From: Monarcha castaneiventris obscurior
Taxonomy: Eukaryota > Chordata > Aves > Passeriformes > Monarchidae
NCBI GenBank assembly: GCA_026261815.1
Contig: JAMPIT010000856.1
Location: forward strand, 8,416,001-8,480,000
DNA: 64,000 bases
Reading direction: 5' to 3'
Shown: piece after piece, positions 59,398-62,158 of the stretch
Numbering within the stretch: position 1 is the stretch's first letter
Layout of the letters: the number at the start of each line of letters is the position of its first letter
Translations under genes and position numbers: made by a program
Notes under the pieces: generated by a model
What the model saw: only the letters and a program-made list of their open reading frames with translations
What the model was told of the DNA's origin: nothing
Databases searched by the model: none

Positions 59398-62158
59398 AAG
59401 GCAGTTTGCCTTGATTTGTGTTGGGAGGAAGCCGTGGAGGGAAAAGGGAGTTTTCCTCCTGGCTTCTCTGCACTGACATTAAGCTCCCTCATCCTGGGAA
59501 TTACCTGGCACCTGCCCGAGTGCACGGACACGCGCTGAAATTTGTGTAGGAGAAACATTCACTCCATGTCCTCACCCAGCAAATGGAGGGAGAGTAACAG
59601 AAATAGGGGCACAATTCCCACCACGGACACGGGTGACTCAGGGTCCCTTTGGAAGGCAGGGAAGTTGTGAGCTGAAGCCACTTGAAAGTGAGGCAAGAAA
59701 ACGTCAGTTCAGCAAAATGCCACTTATTGGTGTCTTTTTTGGGTGCATTTTTTATGGAGAGTGGATGTTGCCAGGACAGAGGTTTGGTGGCTGTGCTCCC
59801 AGGTGTACTCCAGGAGCACCTTCAGCGTGGCCTTGGCCGGCTGCTCCCATCTCAAGGCTGGAATTGGAGTGGTGCAAAAACCGGGAAGGGGAGGACACGG
59901 CTTTCACCAATCTGGGCGAAACGCCCCAATCCTTTGGCTTCCTCCTGCAAACCACCCCTCCCACGTCTGCTTTTCTCCCAGTCCAGCCTTCGCAGCTCCC
60001 CCTGTGCCAACTGGGGCACCAGCAGCAACTGGGGCAGCCGCCGCTCGAGCTGGAACAGCCTGGGCAGGGCCCCGAGCCTCAAGAAGAAGAACCAGTCGGG
60101 AGAACGGGAGTCCCTGCTGTCCGGAGAGGGAAAAGGCAGCACGGATGACGACTCGGACGACGCCAAGTCCAGCACGCTCAGCCGGCCCTCGCTGCCCCGG
60201 CGGGCGGAATCCCTGGATTACCGCGGCTCCCTGGAGCTGCCCGAGCTGCTCCGGGTGCCCTCCGTGCGCCAGCTCGGCCTCGGCCCCGCGGCCCTGCTGC
60301 CCGCCGAGTTCCACGACTGCAACGGCAAGATGGGCCACGGCCCCGGGGAGTTCTTCCTGAGGGTGGACGGCCACAAGGAGGACGCCCTGGACTACGAGGA
60401 TGACATGGAGGATGTGAGTCCTGCGGGAGCTGGGTGCTCGTGTTTTAAGTGGCTTTTCCGTTCCTGGGAAGGATGGTTGAAAATCCGGCGTGGAAAGGTG
60501 TTATCTCCTCAAGGCTAGGGTCGGGAATGGCGATCCCGAGCCAAGGGATAGGTCTTCAGCTCCTGAAACATCCCGCTTTTAAGAGATCTTTCTCTGGGCT
60601 GTGACATTGCAGTGGTGTCCTGTGAGGTAAAACTTCCTTTTTTCCAAAAATGCCTCATTTTTGGGCTGATTGGGATCGTCCCACTGGCCCAGGATGCCTC
60701 CAAAAATGAGCTGCAGACACAACAGGTGAATGGCTTTACTTACAGGAGCTGCTTGGTGTCCTGAAAGCTCGAAAGCCTAAAAAGAAATGTTTTCCACTTA
60801 ACTTTTTGGTTCTTTGAGGCCTTTTTGGGTTTAAAACAACTCTGTATCTCAGAATTACTTGGGCCTACAAGTCTTGCTTTGTCATGTCCATGTCTTCCCT
60901 TTTTCCACCCCTTTCCTCCTTATTTTCTTGGACAAACGTGACAATGGCCACCACAGCTCTGTCCCAAAAGCTTTGACTGCCCACAGACCCGGCGAAAAGC
61001 CATTTACTGCCCCCCTCCTTCCACAAAAACACTGTGAAAGTTGGAGAGGCAGGAAAATAAAAGAGGAAGAAAAGGTGTTTCTTCTTTTTTATCCAGAGTT
61101 ATTGCTACCGGATCCGCAAAGCCCTGGAGCCCTACAAACCCCGGTGGTGCAAGACTCACGAGGACTGGTCCCTCTACTTGTTTTCCCCACAGAACAGGTG
61201 AGAAATTCCAGAGAAATTCCAGCCCAGCAGGTGTTTGAGGTGATGGAATACTGCATTCGTAGCGAGCCTCCCCTTGGGAAAAATCCTTCAGAGTTTTAGA
61301 AATCCAGTTCCTGATTCTGAGGTAACGTTTTCCATTCAGTGTGGGCAGAGCTGTGTGGTTCACTCCATTGCTGTCAGTGTTTTAGCCAGCGTTATTAATA
61401 ATTAATAATTAATGATAACCGTGGCCAAAGCTCAGGGAGATGCTGCCTCGCCACCTGGGCTGGTGCTGGTGGCACAGCTGCAGAAGGCTTTTGGGGAGGA
61501 GCCTATTCCTGAGCCAAACTTCTGAAGGATCTGTTTGTCCCACCTGGCTGCAGGTTCCGAGTGATGTGCCAGAAAGTCATTGCCCACAAAATGTTCGACC
61601 ACGTGGTGCTGGTCTTTATCTTCCTCAACTGCATCACCATAGCTCTGGAGAGACCAGACATCGACCCCCTGAGCACGGTGAGAGGCATTTCCTTCCTCCA
61701 TCCACCATCCAGGTCTTCATCTCCTCAGGACCAGACCCTGCAAGATAAATGTTGCATTTCTAACTTGCCTCTCTTCGTTGTTCTGTGTCTTCCAGGAAAG
61801 GATATTCCTGAGTGTCTCTAATTACATCTTCACTGCCATCTTCGTGGCCGAAATGATGGTTAAGGTAATTAGAGCTCCATCCCGTGGCCCTGAGCAAATT
61901 CTGGCAAAGACCAGCCCGTGCCACAGTTAGGATCTGGGTGAAGATTTCAATGTCTCCCTTCTCCTGGCTGCAGGTGGTGGCTCTTGGCTTTTTCTCTGGG
62001 GAGAACACCTACCTGCAGAGCAGCTGGAACGTCCTGGATGGAGTCCTGGTCTTTGTATCCATCATTGACATCATCGTGTCCATGGCATCAGCAGGAGGAG
62101 CCAAAATCCTGGGAGTCCTTCGTGTGTTGAGGCTTCTGCGGACCCTGAGACCTCTCCG
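1854..62158 (+). CDS. CACNA1H: CACNA1H (Cav3.2 T-type calcium channel alpha-1H), central part, 15 exons
   Basis: Pore-forming subunit of a low-voltage-activated calcium channel in the plasma membrane. Joined exons are 1854-2166, 14551-14643, 16470-17265, 22673-23088, 48263-48414, 49716-49901, 50435-50552, 52046-52201, 55837-55927, 58058-58266, 59982-60413, 61097-61197, 61554-61677, 61796-61864 and 61974-62158 (3,441 nt; 1,146 whole codons plus 1 leading and 2 trailing bases). They run from the domain I pore loop to IIIS4. The paralogue call rests on recalled Cav3.2-type segments: [50 protein letters not shown] and [14 protein letters not shown]; Cav3.1 and Cav3.3 differ there. Every intron begins GT and ends AG, and phases agree throughout. 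Human Cav3.2 is about 2,350 residues, so roughly half the protein is here. Both ends are cut by the window, not broken. No frameshift or internal stop is seen. Confidence 0.96.
2180..2220 (+). repeat. Homopolymer inverted repeat just inside the exon A donor
   Basis: A14 (2180-2193) is followed by G8, CGGGTTT, CCCC and T8. The arms AAAAAAAAGGGG (2186-2197) and CCCCTTTTTTTT (2209-2220) are perfect complements with an 11-base loop. The structure begins 13 bases after the donor GT. Homopolymer lengths may be sequencing-sensitive. Confidence 0.85.
4309..4573 (+). mobile_element. CR1 LINE 3' tail, truncated
   Basis: Matches the avian CR1 3' end in sense orientation: AGAGGGCAGGG, CTGCCCCTGGATCCCTGG, GGAAGGTGTTCCCATGG and a terminal CCATTCCAGGATTCCATG. 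Confidence 0.85.
4960..5290. promoter_or_regulatory. Candidate conserved non-coding element (AT-rich)
   Basis: AT-rich island with several homeodomain-type cores (GCTAATTCG, CTAATTAGC, GTAATTACAG, CCAATTGAATTGG) in a GC-rich intron. No repeat signature is seen. An enhancer role is inference only. Confidence 0.3.
6862..7015 (-). mobile_element. CR1 LINE 3' tail, truncated
   Basis: Antisense CR1 signature: CATGGAATGGTTTGGGTTGG, ACACCTTCCACTATCCCAG, then ACTTCCAGGGATCCAGGG. Confidence 0.85.
8068..8316 (+). mobile_element. CR1 LINE 3' tail, truncated
   Basis: Sense CR1: GGGAGGTTTAGGTTGGATTT, CTGCCAGAGCTCCAGGAGG, then GGTCCCTCCCAGCTCAGGAT. It belongs to the same CR1 subgroup as 34544-34897 and 37438-37688. 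Confidence 0.85.
9180..9500. promoter_or_regulatory. Candidate conserved non-coding element (AT-rich)
   Basis: AT-rich block with AATAATTAAAATGATGACG, GCGTAATTAATAG, a GATAAG/TTATC cluster and ATGAAAATAAAATATC. It differs in composition from its surroundings and has no transposon signature. Confidence 0.3.
10120..10570. promoter_or_regulatory. Candidate conserved non-coding element (AT-rich)
   Basis: Contains GAGTTAATTGCC, CCCAATTACTC, TTTATTACAGCTG and GATTAGC-like sites. No repeat signature is seen. Function is inferred from composition only. Confidence 0.28.
11362..11506 (-). mobile_element. CR1 LINE 3' tail, truncated
   Basis: Antisense CR1: GGTTTGGGAAGGACCTTAAA, CACCTTCCACTACCCCAGG, then CCTCGGACACATCCAGGGAT. 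Confidence 0.8.
12800..13074 (+). mobile_element. CR1 LINE 3' tail, truncated
   Basis: Sense CR1: GGCAGAGGGCAGGGTTAGAT, CTGCCCTTGGATCCCTGG, GGGACTGTGGAAGGTGTCCC, ending at a CTCTGGAACTCTGTG tail. Confidence 0.85.
13362..13392 (+). repeat. 9-bp tandem CTTGGAAAA, three copies
   Basis: Perfect CTTGGAAAA units at 13362, 13371 and 13380, then CTTG. Confidence 0.95.
14551..14643 (+). CDS. CACNA1H: CACNA1H exon B: domain I selectivity filter and start of IS6
   Basis: Thirty-one codons reading [20 protein letters not shown] and on to the start of S6 ([12 protein letters not shown]). The Glu in TLEGW is the domain I member of the four-residue calcium filter, E-E-D-D in T-type channels. The acceptor is cccacag, and the donor GTAAGT is a perfect consensus. 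Both ends are phase 0. IS6 continues in the next exon with [10 protein letters not shown]. The upstream intron is 12.4 kb, so this 93-base exon is isolated. Confidence 0.97.
14644..16469 (+). other. CACNA1H: CACNA1H intron, 1.8 kb
   Basis: Interrupts IS6 between FILLII and VGSFF. Apart from one CR1 tail at 15950-16182 I see no structured element. Confidence 0.85.
15950..16182 (+). mobile_element. CR1 LINE 3' tail, truncated
   Basis: Sense CR1 of another subgroup: CTGCCCAGGGAGGGGGTGGA, GTCACCATCCCTGGACATG, GTTGGACTTGAGGATCTCAA and a repeated GGGATTC tail. Confidence 0.85.
16470..17265 (+). CDS. CACNA1H: CACNA1H exon C: IS6 end, gating brake and poly-His part of the I-II linker
   Basis: The largest exon seen (796 nt). 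[20 protein letters not shown] completes IS6 and continues into the cytoplasmic linker. [20 protein letters not shown] and the following basic stretch match the helix-loop-helix gating brake known in Cav3 channels. A run of ten His codons (16803-16832), flanked as IHHLI-H10-YH, is the poly-His tract typical of T-type I-II linkers. [15 protein letters not shown] and MNYPTILPS are Cav3.2-like blocks, separated by Pro/Gly-rich sequence. The acceptor is tctcgccag and the donor GTAAGG. The exon ends after the first base of a Gly codon that the next exon completes (GEHG-LRRTPS). Confidence 0.97.
20125..20200 (+). mobile_element. CR1 LINE extreme 3' fragment
   Basis: Short match only: GGTTTAGTGGTGCTGGGTTA, then GGTGACCTTAGAGGTCTTTT. 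Probably a strongly truncated CR1. Confidence 0.6.
20308..20405 (+). repeat. Degenerate tandem of about 30-38 bp
   Basis: GGTTCCTAAATATAAGGAGA, GGTTCCTGAATATGAGGAAA and GGATTCCTAAATATGAGGAA follow each other with unequal spacing. Confidence 0.75.
20860..21315 (+). mobile_element. CR1 LINE 3' tail, longest copy in the window
   Basis: Sense CR1 starting upstream of CTGGAGAAAAGGAGGCTCAG, with GGCTGCCCAGGGCAGTGGTG, GGTTGGACTCGATGACCTTG and a CCTTAAGGATCC end. About 450 bp, and it sits directly upstream of the minisatellite. Confidence 0.88.
21376..22656 (+). repeat. GTGGCTCTCA minisatellite (10/13-bp units) adjoining a splice acceptor
   Basis: About 1.28 kb of head-to-tail units based on GTGGCTCTCA, the 13-mer GTGGTGGCTCTCA and variants such as GTGTCTCTCGGT. 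The 5' third (21376-21900) is heavily diverged. The part from about 21920 to 22640 is far more uniform, with long runs of identical units. Unit lengths are 1 mod 3 and contain no stop, so several frames on both strands stay open; those frames are not genes. The array ends about 16 bases before the exon D acceptor. Each unit contains CTCTCAG, which resembles a 3' splice site. Confidence 0.95.
22673..23088 (+). CDS. CACNA1H: CACNA1H exon D: end of I-II linker and IIS1
   Basis: Begins with the last two bases of a Gly codon, then [15 protein letters not shown]. It contains CELQDCPFC, the Cys cluster conserved in Cav3.1 and Cav3.2 linkers, then [13 protein letters not shown], a diagnostic T-type block. 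An acidic stretch is encoded by a perfect 18-bp tandem duplication (22816-22851, DSDSNG twice). A 16-residue basic tract (22912-22959, [16 protein letters not shown]) follows. The exon closes with IIS1 ([20 protein letters not shown], then YHEQ). The donor is GTGAGT and the end phase 0. The acceptor, cccttgtcccccgcag, has a short pyrimidine tract because a minisatellite runs almost up to it. Confidence 0.95.
25411..25590 (-). mobile_element. CR1 LINE 3' tail, truncated
   Basis: Antisense CR1: CCTTGGGTTGGAATGTTTGA, ACACCTTCCACTATCCCAGG, then GGACACTTCCAGGGATGGGA and CACAAGTTCTCTGGG. Confidence 0.85.
26106..26478 (-). mobile_element. CR1 LINE 3' tail, truncated
   Basis: Antisense copy of the subgroup seen at 8068 and 34544: CCCCAACAGCCCCACCCTGG, CTCCTGGAGCTCCGGCAGCC, then GGGGGAAGAACTTTTCCCTG. 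Confidence 0.85.
26571..26820 (-). mobile_element. CR1 LINE 3' tail, truncated
   Basis: Antisense CR1 immediately downstream of another antisense copy: CATGGAATCATGGAATGG, ACACCTCCCACTATCCCAGG, GCCAGGGCCTCATCACCCTC. The adjacent pair may reflect serial insertion. Confidence 0.87.
27193..27233 (+). repeat. GTTT/ATTT tetranucleotide microsatellite
   Basis: Six GTTT units pass into four ATTT units. Confidence 0.95.
27626..27835 (+). repeat. Three-copy 70-bp tandem repeat
   Basis: Units begin CCAGGAG at 27626, 27696 and 27766 and contain CAGAGCCCTTCACTTGCCC and GTTATCCCTGCAGAGG. Copies differ by only a few bases, implying recent duplication. The open frame across them is incidental. Confidence 0.93.
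29827..30495 (-). mobile_element. Solo LTR of an endogenous retrovirus, copy 1
   Basis: 669 bp flanked by perfect 6-bp target duplications ATCAGC (29821-29826 and 30496-30501). As read on the + strand it starts TGTGGGAG and ends TTCCAGCA, so it has TG...CA termini. It is an inverted copy of 52810-53450. I place it on the - strand because AATAAA signals lie on that strand. The 6-bp duplication suggests a class II (ERVK-like) element, which is inference. No internal retroviral genes adjoin it, so it is a solo LTR. Confidence 0.88.
30936..31160 (+). repeat. TTCCC pentanucleotide satellite, 45 units
   Basis: An uninterrupted run of TTCCC with a single variant unit (TTACC at 31026-31030), preceded by a C run. 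The opposite strand reads GGGAA repeated, which fits a four-tract G-quadruplex with two-base loops. It directly precedes a 5'-truncated CR1 tail. Confidence 0.97.
31161..31375 (+). mobile_element. CR1 LINE 3' tail, truncated next to TTCCC array
   Basis: Sense CR1: GGTCAGGTGGGATATTGGGA, GGCTGCCCAGAGCAGTGGTG, TTGGGCTTGATGAGCTTGGA. Its truncated 5' end abuts the pentamer array. Confidence 0.85.
33207..33238 (+). repeat. CCT trinucleotide microsatellite
   Basis: About ten CTC/CCT units within a pyrimidine tract. Confidence 0.95.
33615..34124 (-). mobile_element. Probable LTR element of a different family
   Basis: Read on the - strand, this block has promoter-like CCTATAAAGG (near 33830), then AATAAACACC (near 33725) and a run to a CA end, in the order expected of U3-R-U5. 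The proposed ends (TGTTTGATAG at 33615, ...CCCA at 34124 on +) are flanked by GGGGG on both sides, a 5-bp duplication that is weak because it is homopolymeric. The family and exact borders are uncertain. Confidence 0.55.
34544..34897 (+). mobile_element. CR1 LINE 3' tail, truncated
   Basis: Sense CR1: CATCTGGAGAAGAGGAGGCT, GGGAGGTTTAGGTTGGAGAT, CCAGAGCTCCAGGAGCATTT, GTGTCTGTGCAGGGCCAGGA, and a short AATTCATAGTTCTGTGA end. Confidence 0.87.
36306..36432 (-). mobile_element. CR1 LINE 3' tail, truncated
   Basis: Antisense CR1: ACGGTTTGGGTTGGAAGGGA, GGGACACCTCCCACTATCCC, then GCCTTGGACACTCCCAGGGG. Confidence 0.85.
36550..36795. promoter_or_regulatory. Candidate conserved non-coding element (homeodomain-site cluster)
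   Basis: Dense TAATTA-type sites: CCGTAATTAGTGG, AGGTAATTAATG, TCATTAATAG, TTTTAATTAGTGC, TTATTAGGGCTAATAC. It lies within the 25 kb intron, directly after a CR1 tail, and has no mobile-element signature itself. Confidence 0.35.
37438..37688 (+). mobile_element. CR1 LINE 3' tail, truncated
   Basis: Sense CR1: TTAGGGAAAGGTTCTTCCCC, CCAGAGCTCCAGGAGCATTT, then TCCCTCCCAGCTCAGGGCAT and an ATTCCATGATTCCATAATTC tail. Confidence 0.87.
38490..38868 (+). mobile_element. CR1 LINE 3' tail, truncated
   Basis: Sense CR1 of about 380 bp: GGGAATGTTCAGCCTGCAAA, CCAGAGGGCAGGGTTAGATG, GTGGCTGCCCCTGGATCCCT, and CCAACCCAAACCGTTCTGGG at the end. Confidence 0.87.
39280..39470. promoter_or_regulatory. Candidate conserved non-coding element
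   Basis: An AT-leaning block with CATAAAGCTCTATTAGC, TTGATTAAATATTT and GCTAATGACA, unlike the adjacent GC-rich repeats. Low confidence. Confidence 0.25.
41088..41305 (-). mobile_element. CR1 LINE 3' tail, truncated
   Basis: Antisense CR1: GGGTTGGGTTGGAAGGGACC, CGCTTCCAGGGATCCAGGGG, GCCAGGGCCTCACCACCCTC. Confidence 0.87.
42672..42832 (+). mobile_element. CR1 LINE 3' tail, truncated
   Basis: Sense CR1 with small internal deletions: GAGGCCCTGGCACAGAGAAG, GGATGGGGCTTGGAGCAACC, TAGTGGAAGGTGTCCCAAGG. Confidence 0.82.
45600..45690 (+). mobile_element. CR1 LINE extreme 3' fragment
   Basis: Short tail: GTTGGTCTCGATGACCTTCG, then TCTTTTCCAGCCTTAGTGAT and TCTGTTTC. Confidence 0.65.
45963..46256 (+). 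mobile_element. CR1 LINE 3' tail, truncated
   Basis: Sense CR1: GGAGAGGCTCAGGTTGGACG, CTGCCCAGGGAGGTTTGGAT, CCATCCCTGGAGGTGTCCAA, and GTCTTTTCCAACCTCAGCGA at the end. Confidence 0.87.
46620..46700 (+). repeat. Two-copy 38-bp tandem repeat
   Basis: GTGAGGGAAAGGAATAGGAT and the following GGATGAGCTCTGACTGAT occur twice in a row with two differences. Confidence 0.85.
46738..46905 (+). repeat. Four-copy 43-bp tandem repeat
   Basis: Units carry AAATCCCAACATTTCCCACT, then CCTTCTCCCGCTATCCC. The first three copies are nearly identical and the fourth is diverged. Confidence 0.92.
47738..47870 (+). repeat. Direct repeat, upstream copy (flanks exon E)
   Basis: Shares CTCAAGAGACACAAAACT, AAGTGGTATTT, GCTTTGTTTTAA and GTGCCGATATTCCTG with 49289-49428. 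The two copies lie about 1.55 kb apart on either side of exon E. Confidence 0.88.
48263..48414 (+). CDS. CACNA1H: CACNA1H exon E: IIS2 and start of IIS3
   Basis: Reads [20 protein letters not shown] and on through [30 protein letters not shown]2 of domain II, the S2-S3 turn and the start of S3. It follows YHEQ of exon D, as in mammalian Cav3.2 (YHEQPEELTNALE). The acceptor is ctgcccatag. The exon ends with AG of a Ser codon completed by T of the next exon (VVIS-VWEII). Its donor GTCACT is poor beyond the GT, but the protein junction leaves little doubt. The exon sits alone after a 25 kb intron and is flanked by a pair of direct repeats. Confidence 0.95.
48845..49290 (+). repeat. Two-copy 236-bp tandem duplication
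   Basis: CCTGTGCTGGGATCCTTTCT begins at 48851 and again at 49087, and similarity continues through CATCCCTTTGGTTCAGACAG and the AACGTCCCTCGGGAT region. A further partial copy of the unit end (CCACGTTATTGTAGTGGTGC) appears at about 49465. Confidence 0.9.
49289..49428 (+). repeat. Direct repeat, downstream copy (flanks exon E)
   Basis: Homologue of 47738-47870 in the same orientation, with about 10 extra bases (CTGAAGAGATGTTGGAAG region). It directly follows the 236-bp tandem. Confidence 0.88.
49716..49901 (+). CDS. CACNA1H: CACNA1H exon F: IIS3 end, IIS4 voltage sensor and IIS5
   Basis: The first base completes Ser; then [40 protein letters not shown] and [20 protein letters not shown]. The S4 helix shows R..R..R..K..R spacing ([15 protein letters not shown]), followed by the S4-S5 linker and most of S5. 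The acceptor is tccccgcag. The donor is GTACTT, and the last two bases AG are completed to Ser by the next exon ([12 protein letters not shown]). G+C is high, especially at third positions, as expected for this gene in birds. Confidence 0.96.
49902..50434 (+). other. CACNA1H: CACNA1H intron, 0.5 kb
   Basis: Contains, at about 49985-50065, a short repeat copy that also occurs beside the solo LTR at 53451-53525. Nothing else stands out. Confidence 0.85.
49985..50065 (+). repeat. Short interspersed repeat, unoccupied copy
   Basis: GGAAGTGCTC, then CCCTTTCCAGCCTGTTTTTC and ATGGAATACCGTCATTCTAG. The same sequence at 53451-53525 is interrupted at GAAGTG by the solo LTR. Confidence 0.85.
50435..50552 (+). 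CDS. CACNA1H: CACNA1H exon G: domain II S5 end and first half of P-loop
   Basis: After the base completing Ser it reads [20 protein letters not shown], then [19 protein letters not shown]. It covers the outer end of IIS5, the short extracellular loop and the P-helix. The [18 protein letters not shown] segment separates Cav3.2 from Cav3.1, where the equivalent loop differs. The acceptor is cccactccag, the donor GTAAGC, and the end phase 0. The junction [12 protein letters not shown] is the standard T-type pore junction. Confidence 0.96.
50553..52045 (+). other. CACNA1H: CACNA1H intron, 1.5 kb
   Basis: Splits the domain II P-loop between VTVFQ and ILTQEDW. I see no identifiable repeat, exon or RNA gene. 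Confidence 0.8.
52046..52201 (+). CDS. CACNA1H: CACNA1H exon H: domain II selectivity filter and IIS6
   Basis: Fifty-two codons starting [20 protein letters not shown] and ending with IIS6 ([18 protein letters not shown]). The Glu of TQEDW is the domain II filter residue. The exon starts and ends in phase 0, with acceptor tccccgcag and donor GTGAGC. The sequence is nearly invariant among Cav3.2 orthologues as I recall them. The S6 end leads directly into the II-III linker (FQAE-GDANRSD). Confidence 0.97.
52290..52505 (+). repeat. Three-copy 72-bp tandem repeat near an exon donor
   Basis: GAGGTGCAGATGAGCTG-type units start at 52301, 52373 and 52445, each followed by AAGCTCTT and AATCAATCTTTGCAG. 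The array begins about 90 bases after the exon H donor. Two copies contain TTTGCAGCCCT, an AG-acceptor-like string. Confidence 0.9.
52810..53450 (+). mobile_element. Solo LTR of an endogenous retrovirus, copy 2
   Basis: 641 bp flanked by perfect 6-bp duplications GAAGTG (52804-52809 and 53451-53456). It starts TGTTGGAA and ends CTCCCACA. AATAAA occurs at 53196-53201 and 53335-53340, supporting + orientation. It is homologous in reverse orientation to 29827-30495, with a small deletion of about 30 bp near its left end relative to copy 1. It interrupts a short repeat whose paralogue at about 49985-50065 has a single GAAGTG with no insertion. Confidence 0.9.
53451..53525 (+). repeat. Short interspersed repeat, copy split by the solo LTR
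   Basis: GAAGTGCTC, then CCCTTTCCAGCCTGTTTTTC and ATGGAATACCATCATTCCAG, nearly identical to 49985-50065. It lies immediately right of the LTR target duplication. Confidence 0.85.
54203..54310 (-). mobile_element. CR1 LINE 3' tail fragment
   Basis: Antisense CR1: ATCATGGAATCCTGGGGTGG, then TTGGGTTGGAAGGGACTTTA and CCCCCTGCCATGGGCAGGG. Confidence 0.82.
55837..55927 (+). CDS. CACNA1H: CACNA1H exon I: start of II-III linker
   Basis: Thirty codons plus one base: [20 protein letters not shown], then [10 protein letters not shown]. The first 14 residues are identical to my recollection of human Cav3.2. This acidic, cytoplasmic segment follows IIS6. The acceptor is ctctctgcag. The exon ends on G before the donor GTGGGC, and the G joins AG of the next exon to give Glu ([12 protein letters not shown], compare human TTELKMCSLAV). 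Confidence 0.93.
57706..57885 (+). mobile_element. CR1 LINE 3' tail with internal decamer expansion
   Basis: Sense CR1: GGCTTGGAGCAACCTGATCT, TCAAGGTCCCTTCCAAGCCA, then CCATTCTATAATTCCATG. Between these, 57787-57836 is an imperfect GGGATGAGAT tandem. Confidence 0.82.
57787..57836 (+). repeat. GGGATGAGAT decamer tandem
   Basis: About five imperfect units with one shortened unit, inside a CR1 tail. Confidence 0.92.
58058..58266 (+). CDS. CACNA1H: CACNA1H exon J: II-III linker, [14 protein letters not shown] block
   Basis: Two bases complete Glu; then [58 protein letters not shown] and [11 protein letters not shown]. The [14 protein letters not shown] and [10 protein letters not shown] blocks are the clearest identification of Cav3.2 in the linker. 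SRRGS is a basophilic-kinase-like site, seen but not known to be used. The acceptor is cctgtgcag and the donor GTAGGT, ending in phase 0. The exon is very GC-rich compared with the surrounding intron. Confidence 0.94.
58267..59981 (+). other. CACNA1H: CACNA1H intron, 1.7 kb
   Basis: Contains a GAGGAA-type purine microsatellite (59363-59400). No other feature is recognised. Confidence 0.85.
59363..59400 (+). repeat. GAG/GAA purine microsatellite
   Basis: Interrupted [19 protein letters not shown] run in an intron. Confidence 0.93.
59982..60413 (+). CDS. CACNA1H: CACNA1H exon K: distal II-III linker, Ser-rich
   Basis: One hundred forty-four codons, phase 0 at both ends. It begins [20 protein letters not shown], then [33 protein letters not shown] and [16 protein letters not shown], and ends [12 protein letters not shown]. 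The [15 protein letters not shown] and [17 protein letters not shown] blocks are T-type linker hallmarks. Several R-x-x-S sites (RRSS, GRAPS, RRAES) fit a linker known to be phosphorylated. The acceptor ttctcccag is chosen because it keeps the frame and gives SLRSSPC; a second AG four bases downstream would shift the frame. The donor is GTGAGT. Confidence 0.93.
60414..61096 (+). other. CACNA1H: CACNA1H intron, 0.7 kb
   Basis: Separates EDDMED from SYCYRI. It shows only a T-rich 3' end; nothing else is recognised. Confidence 0.85.
61097..61197 (+). CDS. CACNA1H: CACNA1H exon L: end of II-III linker before IIIS1
   Basis: Reads [20 protein letters not shown], then [13 protein letters not shown] plus two bases of Arg. 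This matches the Cav3.2 segment just before domain III (human CLRLHKVLEPYKPQWC and [12 protein letters not shown], from memory). The acceptor follows a strong T-rich tract (cttttttatccag). The donor is GTGAGA. The split Arg codon AG+G joins [16 protein letters not shown]. The aromatic/basic character suggests an amphipathic segment at the inner membrane face, which is inference. Confidence 0.94.
61198..61553 (+). other. CACNA1H: CACNA1H intron, 0.36 kb
   Basis: Short intron inside an Arg codon. A small ATTAATA-rich patch lies at 61391-61415; otherwise plain. Confidence 0.85.
61554..61677 (+). CDS. CACNA1H: CACNA1H exon M: IIIS1
   Basis: One base completes Arg; then [20 protein letters not shown] and [21 protein letters not shown]. 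It encodes the S1 helix of domain [12 protein letters not shown] matches Cav3.2 (Cav3.1 has MERPKIDP). The acceptor is tggctgcag, the donor GTGAGA, and the end phase 0. The following intron is only 118 bases, the first of a tight cluster of exons. Confidence 0.96.
61796..61864 (+). CDS. CACNA1H: CACNA1H exon N: IIIS2
   Basis: Twenty-three codons, phase 0 at both ends: [20 protein letters not shown] then MVK. This is S2 of domain III, with the conserved acidic residue of the voltage-sensor charge network in FVAEM. The acceptor is tcttccag and the donor GTAATT. The 109-base intron that follows is close to the minimum seen in vertebrates. Confidence 0.95.
61974..62158 (+). CDS. CACNA1H: CACNA1H exon O: IIIS3 and IIIS4 voltage sensor (last exon in window)
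   Basis: Reads [60 protein letters not shown] and LR. S4 shows Arg every third residue ([14 protein letters not shown]). The exon ends with CG of an Arg codon before donor GTACGT. The expected continuation (VISRAPGLKL in human) is not found in the remaining 1.8 kb, so the next exon lies beyond the window. The acceptor is tggctgcag. Confidence 0.96.
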
